From: Polaribacter glomeratus
GTDB taxonomy: Bacteria > Bacteroidota > Bacteroidia > Flavobacteriales > Flavobacteriaceae
Assembly: GCF_002954665.1 (NCBI RefSeq)
Contig: NZ_MSCM01000001.1
Coordinates: forward strand, 759,786-823,785
Length of the DNA: 64,000 nt
Direction: 5' to 3'
Shown: positions 1 to 8,774 of the stretch, piece by piece
Layout of the letters: every line of letters starts with the position of its first letter
How positions within the stretch are numbered: position 1 is the first letter of the stretch
Notes under the pieces: generated by a model
The model's database searches: none
What the model was told of the DNA's origin: nothing
What the model saw: the letters and a program-made list of their open reading frames with translations, nothing else
Position numbers and translations under genes: made by a program

Positions 1-154
1 TGCCAGTTACAATTACGCGTCCTTTAGATTTATAAATATAATTTACTGCTTTTTCAAAAGCAATGTCTATAAAATTTGCTAAATTAGCAATAGCTTCGCT
101 TTCTGCTAAAATTGTTCTTTTGGCATTGGCAATAATGTTAGATGTATCTTTCAA
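1..154 (-). CDS. kdsD: Arabinose-5-phosphate isomerase KdsD/KpsF, N-terminal part (cut by window edge)
   Basis: The visible 51 codons read as the start of a KpsF/GutQ-type sugar isomerase: a helical N-terminus (KDTSNIIANAKRTILAES) followed by the first strand of the SIS fold (SKGRVIVTG). The family converts ribulose-5-phosphate to arabinose-5-phosphate, the first step toward KDO for lipopolysaccharide. The only usable start is TTG at 154-152, because an in-frame stop lies two codons upstream and there is no ATG between. The gene is divergent from recQ. SIS core and CBS domains would lie outside the window, so the assignment rests on the N-terminus and on gene order common in flavobacteria. 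Confidence 0.75.
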   Translation of the reverse strand, partial: MKDTSNIIANAKRTILAESEAIANLANFIDIAFEKAVNYIYKSKGRVIVTG

Positions 155-226
155 GCTTTATGTTTTTATCAGAATAAAAAAAGTTATATCTTTATATATA
201 GAAAACAAGCAAATTTACTACAAAAA

Positions 227-244
227 AAAGTTTCTTGAAACTTT
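227..244. repeat. Perfect 8-bp dyad between kdsD and recQ
   Basis: AAAGTTTC and GAAACTTT flank a 2-base centre in the divergent kdsD-recQ gap. It could be an operator or a short hairpin; nothing in the sequence decides between these. It is about 50 bases upstream of the recQ start. Confidence 0.4.
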
Positions 245-292
245 ATAGTAATAGGTTTTGTTTTCTTTAATTAAAATTGAAAATTAACACAT

Positions 293-2476
293 ATGGATTT
301 ACATAGTCCTCTAAAAAAGTTCTTTGGATTTAACAAATTTAAAGGATTACAAGAGCAGGTTATCAAAAGTATTGTAAATAACGAAAACACTTTTGTGATA
401 ATGCCAACAGGTGGTGGTAAATCGCTTTGCTATCAATTGCCTGCTTTAATGGCAGAAGGTACAGCAATCGTTGTTTCGCCATTAATTGCTTTGATGAAAA
501 ATCAAGTAGATGCAATTAGAGGTATTTCTGAACACAATGGTGTTGCGCATGTTTTAAATTCTTCTTTAAATAAAACAGAAGTAAATCAAGTTAAAGAAGA
601 TATTGCAAGCGGAATAACCAAACTATTATATGTAGCACCAGAATCACTTATCAAAGAAGAGTATGTAACTTTTTTAAGAACTCAAAAAATTTCTTTTGTG
701 GCTATTGATGAAGCACATTGTATCTCTGAATGGGGCCACGATTTTAGACCAGAATACAGAAATTTAAAACACATTATTAAAGCAATTGATAGTGTTCCTG
801 TAATTTGTTTAACCGCAACTGCAACAGAAAAAGTACAAGAAGATATATTAAAAACATTAGGTATCCCAGAGGCAAATAGGTTTAAAGCATCCTTTAATAG
901 AGCAAATTTATTTTATGAAGTTAGGCCAAAAACAAAAGAAGTCGAAAAAGATATTATCCGTTTTGTAAAACAACGAGAAGGAAAATCTGGAATTATTTAC
1001 TGCTTAAGTAGAAAAAAAGTAGAGGAAGTTGCTCAAATATTACAAGTAAACGGAATTAAAGCAGTTCCTTATCACGCAGGTTTAGATGCAAAAACTAGGG
1101 TTAGGCATCAAGATATGTTTTTAATGGAAGATTGTGATGTAGTAGTTGCAACAATTGCATTTGGAATGGGAATTGACAAACCAGATGTGCGTTTTGTAAT
1201 TCATCATGATATTCCAAAAAGTTTAGAAAGTTATTATCAAGAAACGGGTAGAGCAGGTAGAGATGATGGCGAAGGGTATTGTTTGGCTTTTTATGCCTAT
1301 AAAGACATAGAAAAGTTAGAGAAATTTATGTCTAGTAAGCCAGTTGCAGAACAAGAAATTGGTCACGCACTATTACAAGAAGTTGTTGGTTATGCAGAAA
1401 CTTCTATGAATAGACGTAAATATTTACTGCATTATTTTGGTGAAGAGTTTGATGATGTGCATGGCGATGGTGCAGATATGGATGACAATTCTAGAAATCC
1501 GAAGAAAAAAAATGAAGCAAAAGAAGATGTTGTTAAATTACTTTCTGTAGTAAAAAACACCTTGCAACAATACAAATCTAAAGAAGTTGTAAATACGATA
1601 ATAGGTAAAGAAAATGCGCTTTTAACTTCGCATAGAACACATTTACAATCATTTTTTGGAATTGGTAAAGATAAAACGGCTCCTTATTGGATGGCACTAT
1701 TACGTCAAGTATTAGTGGTTAACTTTATTAAAAAAGAGATTGAACAATATGGCGTTATAAAGTTAAATAAAGAAGGTGAAGACTATTTGTTAAACCCAAC
1801 TTCATTTATGATGACAGAAGATCATTCGTATATAGAAAATGGAGATAATTTAATTATTTCAAATTCAAAACTTTCTGGAGGTGCAGCCGACGAAAAACTG
1901 GTAAAGTTGTTAAAAGATTTACGAAAAAGAGTGGCTGCGAAACAGAGCGTGCCTCCATTTGCTGTTTTTCAAGACCCATCTATTGACGATATGGCTTTAA
2001 AATACCCAATAACACTAGAAGAACTTTCTACAGTTCATGGAGTAGGAGAGGGTAAAGCAAGAAAATTTGGTAAAGAATTTGTAAAGTTAATTACTACTTA
2101 TGTTGACGAAAATGACATTTTAAGACCAGACGACTTAATCGTAAAAAGTACGGGTGTAAATTCTGGATTAAAATTATACATCATTCAAAATACAGATAGA
2201 AAGTTGCCTTTAGACGATATCGCAAAATCTAAAGGGTTAGAAATGAGTGAATTAATAAAGGAGATGGAAGTCATTATTTTTTCTGGAACTAAACTAAATA
2301 TAAATTATGCTTTAGATGATTTATTAGATGAAGAGCAACAAGAAGAAATTTATGATTATTTTATGGATGCAAAATCAGATAAAATTCAAGAAGCTTTAGA
2401 TGAATTTGATGGTGATTATGATGAAGAAGAACTTCGTTTAATGCGCATTAAATTTATAAATGAAGTAGCTAATTAA
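293..2476 (+). CDS. recQ: ATP-dependent DNA helicase RecQ
   Basis: A 3'-5' DNA helicase for recombination and fork repair. Seen: motif I TGGGKS (about residues 39-44), DEAH box (139-142) followed by the RecQ aromatic-rich loop CISEWGHDFRPEY, motif III TATAT, and motifs V-VI (GMGIDKPDVR, QETGRAGRD). The RQC region keeps the RRKYLLHYFGEEF helix but has none of the four zinc-ligand cysteines of E. coli RecQ. An HRDC-like helical domain (about 545-615) and an acidic helix-turn-helix tail follow. At 727 aa it is longer than E. coli RecQ (about 610). The 3' end overlaps the convergent regulator gene by 4 bp. Confidence 0.96.
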   Translation: MDLHSPLKKFFGFNKFKGLQEQVIKSIVNNENTFVIMPTGGGKSLCYQLPALMAEGTAIVVSPLIALMKNQVDAIRGISEHNGVAHVLNSSLNKTEVNQVKEDIASGITKLLYVAPESLIKEEYVTFLRTQKISFVAIDEAHCISEWGHDFRPEYRNLKHIIKAIDSVPVICLTATATEKVQEDILKTLGIPEANRFKASFNRANLFYEVRPKTKEVEKDIIRFVKQREGKSGIIYCLSRKKVEEVAQILQVNGIKAVPYHAGLDAKTRVRHQDMFLMEDCDVVVATIAFGMGIDKPDVRFVIHHDIPKSLESYYQETGRAGRDDGEGYCLAFYAYKDIEKLEKFMSSKPVAEQEIGHALLQEVVGYAETSMNRRKYLLHYFGEEFDDVHGDGADMDDNSRNPKKKNEAKEDVVKLLSVVKNTLQQYKSKEVVNTIIGKENALLTSHRTHLQSFFGIGKDKTAPYWMALLRQVLVVNFIKKEIEQYGVIKLNKEGEDYLLNPTSFMMTEDHSYIENGDNLIISNSKLSGGAADEKLVKLLKDLRKRVAAKQSVPPFAVFQDPSIDDMALKYPITLEELSTVHGVGEGKARKFGKEFVKLITTYVDENDILRPDDLIVKSTGVNSGLKLYIIQNTDRKLPLDDIAKSKGLEMSELIKEMEVIIFSGTKLNINYALDDLLDEEQQEEIYDYFMDAKSDKIQEALDEFDGDYDEEELRLMRIKFINEVAN

Positions 2477-3114
2477 AAGTTGTATTTTTTATCGATAGCA
2501 TATTTAATTAAATCGCTACCAGATGCTAAATTTAACTTTCTAATCATGTTTTTTCTATGAGTGTCTACTGTTGTTTTAGCAATAAATAACAGTTCTGCAA
2601 TTTTTTTAGAAGTTGATCCGTTTGCAATTAAGTTCAAGATTTCTTTTTCTCTGTTAGACAAAATGATCTTAGAAGTATTGCCTATGGTTACATTATCTTC
2701 TATATAACTGTTCATAAAATTGAAAGCTACATTTGGATCAAAAAAAGTATCACCATTTGCAACAGTAATAATGGCTTTGGATAACATTTTAATTCCTGAA
2801 TTTTTTAAAATATAACCAGTTGCACCTGCATCTAACATTTGTTTTATCGCCTCTGGCTGATCAAACATTGTCATTGCCAAAATATGTATGTGTGGATAAT
2901 TTTTTTTGATGATCCTGGTTGCTTGAATACCATCCATTCTTGGCATTCTAATATCTGTAATTACTATTTTAGGTTGTTTTAAAGCAACTAATTTCACTAA
3001 TTCTTCACCATCATTTACAGTTCCTATAAAGCTTATTTCCTCATCATACTCAAAAAAAGATTGCACACCGTCTATGAGCATTTGATGATCTTCTGCCATT
3101 ATTATTGTAATCAT
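2473..3114 (-). CDS. NarL/LuxR-family response regulator
   Basis: A 213-aa two-domain transcription regulator. The receiver domain has the acidic pair at residues 8-9 (EDH) and the phospho-acceptor D54 in TDIRMPRMDG. The C-terminal LuxR-type helix-turn-helix reads LSNREKEILNLIANGSTSKKIAE with the TVDTHRKNMIRKL recognition helix. It lies 63 bp downstream of, and in the same direction as, a HisKA_3 kinase gene, the usual partner class for NarL-type regulators, so the two almost certainly form a phosphotransfer pair. Targets are unknown. Confidence 0.95.
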   Translation of the reverse strand: MITIIMAEDHQMLIDGVQSFFEYDEEISFIGTVNDGEELVKLVALKQPKIVITDIRMPRMDGIQATRIIKKNYPHIHILAMTMFDQPEAIKQMLDAGATGYILKNSGIKMLSKAIITVANGDTFFDPNVAFNFMNSYIEDNVTIGNTSKIILSNREKEILNLIANGSTSKKIAELLFIAKTTVDTHRKNMIRKLNLASGSDLIKYAIDKKYNF

Positions 3115-3177
3115 AGTTTTTTATTTTATTAAAAGTACCAGTTTATAACTTCTATTAATATACCTATAAGTAAGTAT

Positions 3178-5076
3178 TTAGCTAATAGGAATATTTACAA
3201 TAATAGAACTTCCTTTTCCTAAAGTTGAATCTATTTCAAATGTGCCTTCTAAATGCTTAACCCTAGTTTTTATAGAAGTTATTCCCATTCCGTTTTTTAA
3301 ATTAATTGTTTTAATATCAAAACCTTTTCCATCATCTTCTATAATAATGTTTAAGTTTTTGTCGAATAAAGATATATTTATAGTAGCATTTTTGGCTTCT
3401 GCATGTTTTAGAATATTTGTAATTAACTCTTGGGTAATTCTAAATATACTAATTTCTAAGCCATTTTCTAAACGCTTATTTAAACCAAAATCAATTACTT
3501 CGATTTTAATTTTTTCAGCCGATGAAATTTTTTCAGCCATCATTTTAATTGCAACCAATAAACCTTGGTTTGCTATTACACCTGCATTTTTTGCATGTGC
3601 AATACTTCTTACTTTTAAATAAGCTTCATCAATTAGGGTTTCTGTTTTATCAAATAGTGTTTGTTGGTCTATTTTTTTATTTTCATTATTAATTTTAAGG
3701 TTTTCAAAATGTAATTTTAAAGTTGCTAAAACAGAACCTAAATTATCGTGTAAATCTTCAGCGATGCGTTTTCGTTCTTTTTCTTGACCATCAATCATTG
3801 CATTTATAGTGGTTATTTCTTGTTCTTTAAGAAAAGTACTATTTTTTTGAGTTTCTAATTCTTTTTCTTGTTCTGCTAGTTTTATTTTTCGCTTAGAATT
3901 TTTTAAAGTTAAAGCAGCAATTATACTTAATAAAATAAGAGAAAGAATTGAAGCGATTAAAAGGTTTTGGTTTTTTTCTTTGTCTATTTTTAGTTGTAGA
4001 TTTTCTTTCTCTTTTCTTTCAGTTTCATATTTGGTATTAATATCATAAAGAGATGCCAAATGTAGTTTTTGATCTAGTTTTTTTTCTGATAAACTACTTT
4101 TTGTACCATAGAAATACGCACTGTCATATTTTTCTAATTTTTTATAACCTAAAGCTAAATAGTAGTCCAAATAAATTTCATTTATTTCAAAAGGATATCC
4201 TTTATATTTACCAATTATTTTTTTTAATAACGTTACTGCTTCTCTAGCATTATTGTTTAAAATCATTAGTCTAGCCTTGTTAGAGCGTATTTTTATTAAC
4301 GATTCTAATTCAAATCCTTTAGTAGAATTATCAAATAAATTTTCTGCTTTATTATAATAAAAAAAAGCACTATCAATGTCTTTTTTTTCAATTTGTTGAT
4401 AGTTACCTATTCTTAAATAAATTCTAGCTAAATCTATTTTTTGAGTAATTTTACTTTGTAAGCTATATAAATTAGGGATAATTTTTTTAACTACTTTAGA
4501 ATTACTTGCTCTTTCAAACTTTATGATTTCTGAATAAAATTGATAAAGATTTCTTTCCGTTTCATCATAAATATTATTAGAATAGATATTTAGATACATG
4601 TTGTACGTTGTATCATCTATAGAGATTATAGTCTGGTAATAATCAAGAAATCCTTTTATAACTTGACAAATAAGGGGTTTGTTTTTACTAAGAATGGCCC
4701 AATCTAATGACTCTTTCAAGAAAGAAAAAGAGGCTATTTTATTAGTATTGTCAGTATAATAAAGTGTGTATAAACCTTTATTTAAAAATTGTAATGAATT
4801 TAAATAATTATCATTGGTCGTATTATCATTAATATTTAACTTTAAATTAATATCATTACCTTGGTGAATACCCTTATTTTCTAATAAATATATAAGTTGA
4901 TTAAAATTTGATTTACTGATGGAATCTTTAAAATTTAAGACTAGCTCTTTGGCGTTATCAAAATCATAATTTCTAATTAATTTTAGTACATCGTCATTTG
5001 TTTGAGAAAATGAGGATGCACCAATAAATAAATAAATAATAATTAATAAAAAATCTTTTTTAAACAAATTGTACAT
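3178..5076 (-). CDS. TPR-type sensor histidine kinase (HisKA_3 family)
   Basis: A 632-aa kinase. An N-terminal signal peptide ends near SSFSQ, followed by about 330 residues of helical TPR-like repeats predicted in the periplasm. One membrane helix (about 370-391) leads to a coiled coil rich in K, E and Q. The HisKA_3 dimerisation helix has its phospho-acceptor H443 in ERKRIAEDLHDNLG. The C-terminal ATPase shows N-box ELITNILKHAEAKN, G1 DDGKGFD and G2 GMGITSIKTR. It is the middle gene of a three-gene operon: its start overlaps the 239-aa gene upstream by 17 bp, and the LuxR regulator follows. Confidence 0.94.
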   Translation of the reverse strand: MYNLFKKDFLLIIIYLFIGASSFSQTNDDVLKLIRNYDFDNAKELVLNFKDSISKSNFNQLIYLLENKGIHQGNDINLKLNINDNTTNDNYLNSLQFLNKGLYTLYYTDNTNKIASFSFLKESLDWAILSKNKPLICQVIKGFLDYYQTIISIDDTTYNMYLNIYSNNIYDETERNLYQFYSEIIKFERASNSKVVKKIIPNLYSLQSKITQKIDLARIYLRIGNYQQIEKKDIDSAFFYYNKAENLFDNSTKGFELESLIKIRSNKARLMILNNNAREAVTLLKKIIGKYKGYPFEINEIYLDYYLALGYKKLEKYDSAYFYGTKSSLSEKKLDQKLHLASLYDINTKYETERKEKENLQLKIDKEKNQNLLIASILSLILLSIIAALTLKNSKRKIKLAEQEKELETQKNSTFLKEQEITTINAMIDGQEKERKRIAEDLHDNLGSVLATLKLHFENLKINNENKKIDQQTLFDKTETLIDEAYLKVRSIAHAKNAGVIANQGLLVAIKMMAEKISSAEKIKIEVIDFGLNKRLENGLEISIFRITQELITNILKHAEAKNATINISLFDKNLNIIIEDDGKGFDIKTINLKNGMGITSIKTRVKHLEGTFEIDSTLGKGSSIIVNIPIS

Positions 5077-5779
5077 AAGATAAATAACAAGGATAAGGCT
5101 TTATAACATCATGAATATCACCATTAGAAAGTTTAATTTTATCAATTGTTTCTTCTTGAAAGTTTCTAGTTCTCATGGTTTTTCTACCATCAAATGCTAA
5201 TTCTTGTTCTTCTAAGATTGTTACATCATCATTCGAATTAAAATAATTTTTATATAGTTGAGTTTTTGTGTCCTCATTTAGAGGTTCAGAAAAGGTGTTT
5301 TTTAGTAAACTTTCACCATCTCTTTTATAATTAAGATCAACTATTGTAGAACTTTTTAAGTCATCCTTATTAAAACCATTTAGTTTACTATAGAGAATTT
5401 CAATTTTTAAATTATACTCTTTAGAAAATTCATTGGCAGATAAATGACCACTTAAGTTATTAAATAATTGTACTTCCTTATTGTAAACGGTATCATTTGC
5501 ATGCAATGCTTTTAAGGTGACGTACATTACAAAACAAGGTTTACCCATTAAAGGGTCGTGGATTAGTTTAATCTGAGTGTTAACATGATCAATACCTATT
5601 GTAATTAGGCCAGAGAAATTTTGAATGTATAAATCACAATTTATAGGTTCTTTAGTTCCCGTCTTATATTTAAATTTTCCGTGTAATGTAAAAAAAGTAC
5701 CATAAGATTTACTCGCGATTAAAGTTTGCCATTGATTTTCTAAATCTAAACTGAATGTAGTTTTTAAATTTTGGTGCAT
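5060..5779 (-). CDS. Protein of unknown function, first gene of the kinase-regulator operon
   Basis: I do not recognise this 239-aa protein. It has no signal peptide and no membrane segment, and alternates polar and hydrophobic residues as in a beta-rich soluble fold. Its C-terminus ends PYPCYLSYVQFV. It overlaps the start of the histidine kinase gene by 17 bp and has its own -7 box about 40 bp upstream, so the three genes are very likely transcribed together. The tight overlap suggests a function with the two-component pair, perhaps as an accessory or effector; that is inference. Confidence 0.8.
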   Translation of the reverse strand: MHQNLKTTFSLDLENQWQTLIASKSYGTFFTLHGKFKYKTGTKEPINCDLYIQNFSGLITIGIDHVNTQIKLIHDPLMGKPCFVMYVTLKALHANDTVYNKEVQLFNNLSGHLSANEFSKEYNLKIEILYSKLNGFNKDDLKSSTIVDLNYKRDGESLLKNTFSEPLNEDTKTQLYKNYFNSNDDVTILEEQELAFDGRKTMRTRNFQEETIDKIKLSNGDIHDVIKPYPCYLSYVQFV

Positions 5780-5820
5780 TATAGTTCGTATAAAAAGTTA
5801 ATATTAAACCAAATATCTAA

Positions 5821-5828
5821 CAAAGATA
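5821..5828 (-). promoter_or_regulatory. Bacteroidetes -7 box upstream of the kinase operon
   Basis: On the minus strand TATCTTTG fits the TAnnTTTG consensus of Bacteroidetes housekeeping promoters. It lies 41 nt before the start of the 239-aa gene, the first gene of the operon. Confidence 0.5.
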
Positions 5829-5885
5829 AAGGTATTTGTATACCTACAATTAGGTATATTTAATTAACTAAAAATACGTAAAATA

Positions 5886-6563
5886 TTATAAAGTAACGAT
5901 TGTTAAAATAACACCTAAAAGAATTGCAATAAATTTCTGTAAGTTAAATTTATGATTTTCAGAACTTTCAAAAAGAATTATGGTAGAAATATGTAAGAAT
6001 ACACCAATAATTAAAGCCGTAATTTCTGTTGCATACGCTGTGAAAAACGGAATTTTATCACCAACAAAAACACCAAAAGGACTCATCAATCCAAAGAAAA
6101 AGAGAAAACCAAAAATAGTTTTTTTACTGTATTTGGTGTTGATTAAAAATGTGGTTAATACAATTGCAATGGGTATTTTATGAACTACAATTGCCCATAA
6201 TAAATTACCGTCAGCGTTATGAACCGGTAATCCTTCTGAAAAAGCATGAACACACAAACTCACAAATAATAATGTTGGAAACTCTTTTCCGTCAGAATGA
6301 ATGTGAATATGACCATGTTCTGCGCCTTTAGAAAAAGATTCTAAAACCGATTGTAAAATAATTCCTACTAGAATAAAAATTCCAACTCGTTTTGCATCAG
6401 TATGAACCGTGTATACTTCTGGTACTAAATGTAAAATAGTTACAGAAAGCAGGTAAGCGCCACTAAACGCTAATAGTAAACGAACAATTTTGTTGCCTGG
6501 CTTTATTATAAAAACCAATAAAGAACCAACTAAAACAGATAAAAGGAGTATTATGTAATTCAC
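5886..6563 (-). CDS. ZIP-family metal cation transporter
   Basis: A 225-aa inner-membrane protein with about seven hydrophobic helices. The family signature is present: a His-rich loop (EHGHIHIHSDG), the HAFSEGLP motif in the central helix and HKIPIAIVLT in the next, which form the metal path in ZIP proteins. ZIP carriers bring zinc, iron or manganese into the cytoplasm; the exact metal cannot be read from sequence. The start codon overlaps the stop of the upstream methyltransferase by 4 bp, so the two are translationally coupled. Confidence 0.9.
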   Translation of the reverse strand: MNYIILLLSVLVGSLLVFIIKPGNKIVRLLLAFSGAYLLSVTILHLVPEVYTVHTDAKRVGIFILVGIILQSVLESFSKGAEHGHIHIHSDGKEFPTLLFVSLCVHAFSEGLPVHNADGNLLWAIVVHKIPIAIVLTTFLINTKYSKKTIFGFLFFFGLMSPFGVFVGDKIPFFTAYATEITALIIGVFLHISTIILFESSENHKFNLQKFIAILLGVILTIVTL

Positions 6564-7285
6564 TTTGCTACTAATATTAATCTATTGGATGTTTGCGCAT
6601 CAAAGTTAGACAAATTATAATTTCCAAATATATTGGTGATTGTAAAGCCTACTTTTTCAAAATAAGCTTTCATTTTATTTGCATCTAAATATTTTACTCT
6701 TTCTGTGTAAGCATGATTTTGATCATCGGCAAAAAAAGAAATATCTTTTAGTATAAAACCATCTTTAATTCTTCTGGTAATATTAAAGGTAATACCGTCC
6801 ACAATTTTAGTTTCTTTAGCAACTAAAGTTTCTTTAACAAATTCGGCATTTAAAAAATCGAACACAAAAACACCGTCTTTTTTCAATCCGTTTTTAATAT
6901 TTTGTAGAATTAGAATATCATCCTTATCATCTTCAAAATAACCAAAACTGGTAAATAAATTAAAAACTGCATTGTATTGATTGTTAAAAGGTTTGCGCAT
7001 GTCGTGTACGCTAAAATTTAGAGTATCATTTTTAAATTTTTGCGCATATTTAATACTGTTTTCAGATAAATCTCCACCAGTGACTTTATAGCCTAAAGAA
7101 TTTAAAAAAACCGCATGACGACCTTTACCACAAGGTAAATCTAAAATATGAGTGGTTTTTGGCAATGCTAAAAAAGTAGTTATTTTTTTCATAAATAACA
7201 GCGCTTCCTCATCATTTCTATCTTTGTATAACACATGGTAATAAGGTGTGTTAAACCAATCTGTAAACCAATCTTTTGTTTTCAT
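6560..7285 (-). CDS. Class I SAM-dependent methyltransferase
   Basis: A Rossmann-fold methyltransferase of about 241 aa. Motif I is clear (ILDLPCGKGRHAVFL), followed by the acidic end of strand 2 (GGDLSENSI) and a short motif IV region (FNLFTSFGYF). I place the start at ATG 7285-7283 (MKTKDWFTDWF), the usual N-terminus in related flavobacterial proteins; an in-frame ATG eight codons upstream is possible. The substrate is unknown. It is coupled to the ZIP gene by a 4-bp overlap, which may be only an operon of convenience. Confidence 0.88.
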   Translation of the reverse strand: MKTKDWFTDWFNTPYYHVLYKDRNDEEALLFMKKITTFLALPKTTHILDLPCGKGRHAVFLNSLGYKVTGGDLSENSIKYAQKFKNDTLNFSVHDMRKPFNNQYNAVFNLFTSFGYFEDDKDDILILQNIKNGLKKDGVFVFDFLNAEFVKETLVAKETKIVDGITFNITRRIKDGFILKDISFFADDQNHAYTERVKYLDANKMKAYFEKVGFTITNIFGNYNLSNFDAQTSNRLILVAK

Positions 7286-7375
7286 TTCTATAAAATTTGC
7301 AATAACCAAGTATTTAAAAATATTCTTTTATTCATTGATATTGGTTTTTGCTGTAAAATGTCCATTACGAACTTT

Positions 7376-7428
7376 AAGTCTGTAAAAGTAACTAAATCTT
7401 ACGATGCACAAAATCTGTTTTGATACTA
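7376..7428 (+). pseudogene. Decayed fragment resembling the 5' part of the adjacent THUMP methyltransferase gene
   Basis: By hand alignment, 7376-7428 matches 7760-7812 inside the intact downstream gene at 40 of 53 positions without gaps, including a 12-base identical run (AAAGTAACTAAA). The same reading frame gives KVTKSYDAQNLF against KVTKIYDEEDLY. A TGA follows immediately. It looks like a relic of a partial tandem duplication, though a stretch this short in AT-rich DNA leaves some chance of coincidence. Confidence 0.45.
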
Positions 7429-7551
7429 TTTACCTTAATCTTTTAAAAAGCATAAAATAAAATTGGGTTTTGCTTTATCCCAAATTAACTTAAGACTTTG
7501 ATGTTACTTAAAATTTATGAACTCAGGGTTCGTTTTCCTAGATATAAAATG

Positions 7552-7559
7552 TATTTTTG
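7552..7559 (+). promoter_or_regulatory. -7 box for the THUMP methyltransferase gene
   Basis: TATTTTTG matches TAnnTTTG and lies 17 nt before the ATG at 7577. It supports that ATG rather than the in-frame ATG at 7517, which lies upstream of the box. Confidence 0.55.
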
Positions 7560-7576
7560 TAGTCAATTTTACACGT

Positions 7577-8764
7577 ATGAATAAAGATTTTAAAATGGTG
7601 GCAACCACCATGTTTGGTTTAGAAAGTGTTTTAGCAGAAGAATTAACAAATTTAGGCGCAAAAGACGTTCAAGAATCTATAAGAAGCGTTTCTTTTAAAG
7701 GTGACGAAGGTTTTATGTACAAAGCAAATATTGCTTTAAGAACAGCTATTCGTATTTTAAAGCCTATTAAAGTAACTAAAATTTACGATGAAGAAGATTT
7801 ATACGATACTGTAAAAAAGATTAAATGGGAAAAATATTTAGATATCGATGGTACTTTTGCAATAGGTGCTGTTTCTAATTCTAAAAATTTACCAAACCAT
7901 TCACATTATATTGCTCTAAAGTCTAAAGATGCAATTGCAGATTATTTTAGAGACAATTTTGGTAAAAGACCAGATGTAGATGTAGACTATCCAGATTTAA
8001 AAATTCACATTCATATAAACAAAGATCTTTTAACCATTTCTCTAGATTCTTCTGGCGATTCTTTACACAAACGTGGCTATAGAACAGCAACTAATATTGC
8101 GCCAATTAACGAAGTTTTGGCAGCTGGTATGGTTTTGTTATCTGGTTATAGAGGCGAGGAAAATTTTATTGATCCCATGTGTGGTTCGGGTACAATTTTA
8201 ATTGAAGCCGCCATGATTGCCAATAATATTCCTGCAAATATTAACAGAAAACGTTTTGGTTTCGAAACTTGGAAAGATTATGATGAGGAGTTGTATTTTG
8301 TAATTCAAGAAGCACTTTTAAAGAAAATTAGAAGCTCTCATTTTAAAATTATGGGCTTTGATAAAGCGCCATCGGCTATTGTAAAAGCAAAAGCAAATAT
8401 CTTAGAAGCGAACTTAGATGAGTTTATTGGTGTGCATCACGTTAACTTTTTTAACTCTACCAAAGAGGTTTTTGGTAAAACAACTATTTTATTCAATCCC
8501 CCTTATGGCGAGCGTTTAAATGTAGATACACAAGAGTTTTACAAAAAAATTGGTGATACTTTAAAACATAATTATCCAGATTCTACAGCTTGGTTTATTA
8601 CCTCAGATATTCAGGCATTAAAACATGTTGGCTTGCGAACTTCTAAAAGAATCGATTTACGAAACGGAGATTTAGATTGTAAGTTTGTAAGATATGATTT
8701 ATATGAAGGTTCACGTAAATTTAGCAAAAATAATCCTAGTTTTAGTTCAGCAGAAGAAGAGTAG
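7577..8764 (+). CDS. THUMP-domain 23S rRNA methyltransferase (RlmL/RlmK-N type)
   Basis: A 395-aa RNA guanine-N2 methyltransferase. The N-terminal half is a ferredoxin-like plus THUMP RNA-binding region, beginning MVATTMFGLESVLAEEL. The C-terminal half is a Rossmann methyltransferase with motif I DPMCGSGTILIEAA (about residue 199) and the catalytic NPPYGERL (about 308), which marks exocyclic-amine methylation. It lacks the extra RlmK domain of the long E. coli fusion, so it corresponds to the RlmL half and resembles Bacillus YpsC. I chose ATG 7577 because the promoter box lies just before it. Confidence 0.92.
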   Translation: MNKDFKMVATTMFGLESVLAEELTNLGAKDVQESIRSVSFKGDEGFMYKANIALRTAIRILKPIKVTKIYDEEDLYDTVKKIKWEKYLDIDGTFAIGAVSNSKNLPNHSHYIALKSKDAIADYFRDNFGKRPDVDVDYPDLKIHIHINKDLLTISLDSSGDSLHKRGYRTATNIAPINEVLAAGMVLLSGYRGEENFIDPMCGSGTILIEAAMIANNIPANINRKRFGFETWKDYDEELYFVIQEALLKKIRSSHFKIMGFDKAPSAIVKAKANILEANLDEFIGVHHVNFFNSTKEVFGKTTILFNPPYGERLNVDTQEFYKKIGDTLKHNYPDSTAWFITSDIQALKHVGLRTSKRIDLRNGDLDCKFVRYDLYEGSRKFSKNNPSFSSAEEE

Positions 8765-8774
8765 TTTTTTTTGA

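Noticed and set aside
63..248. Open frame of 61 codons on the + strand
   Set aside because: Its first half is antisense to the conserved N-terminus of kdsD, and the remainder is Lys/Tyr-rich, low-complexity leader DNA.
3242..3622. Open frame of 126 codons on the + strand
   Set aside because: It lies antisense to the conserved ATPase domain of the histidine kinase, has no promoter or leader, and its sequence is the usual hydrophobic shadow of a coding strand.
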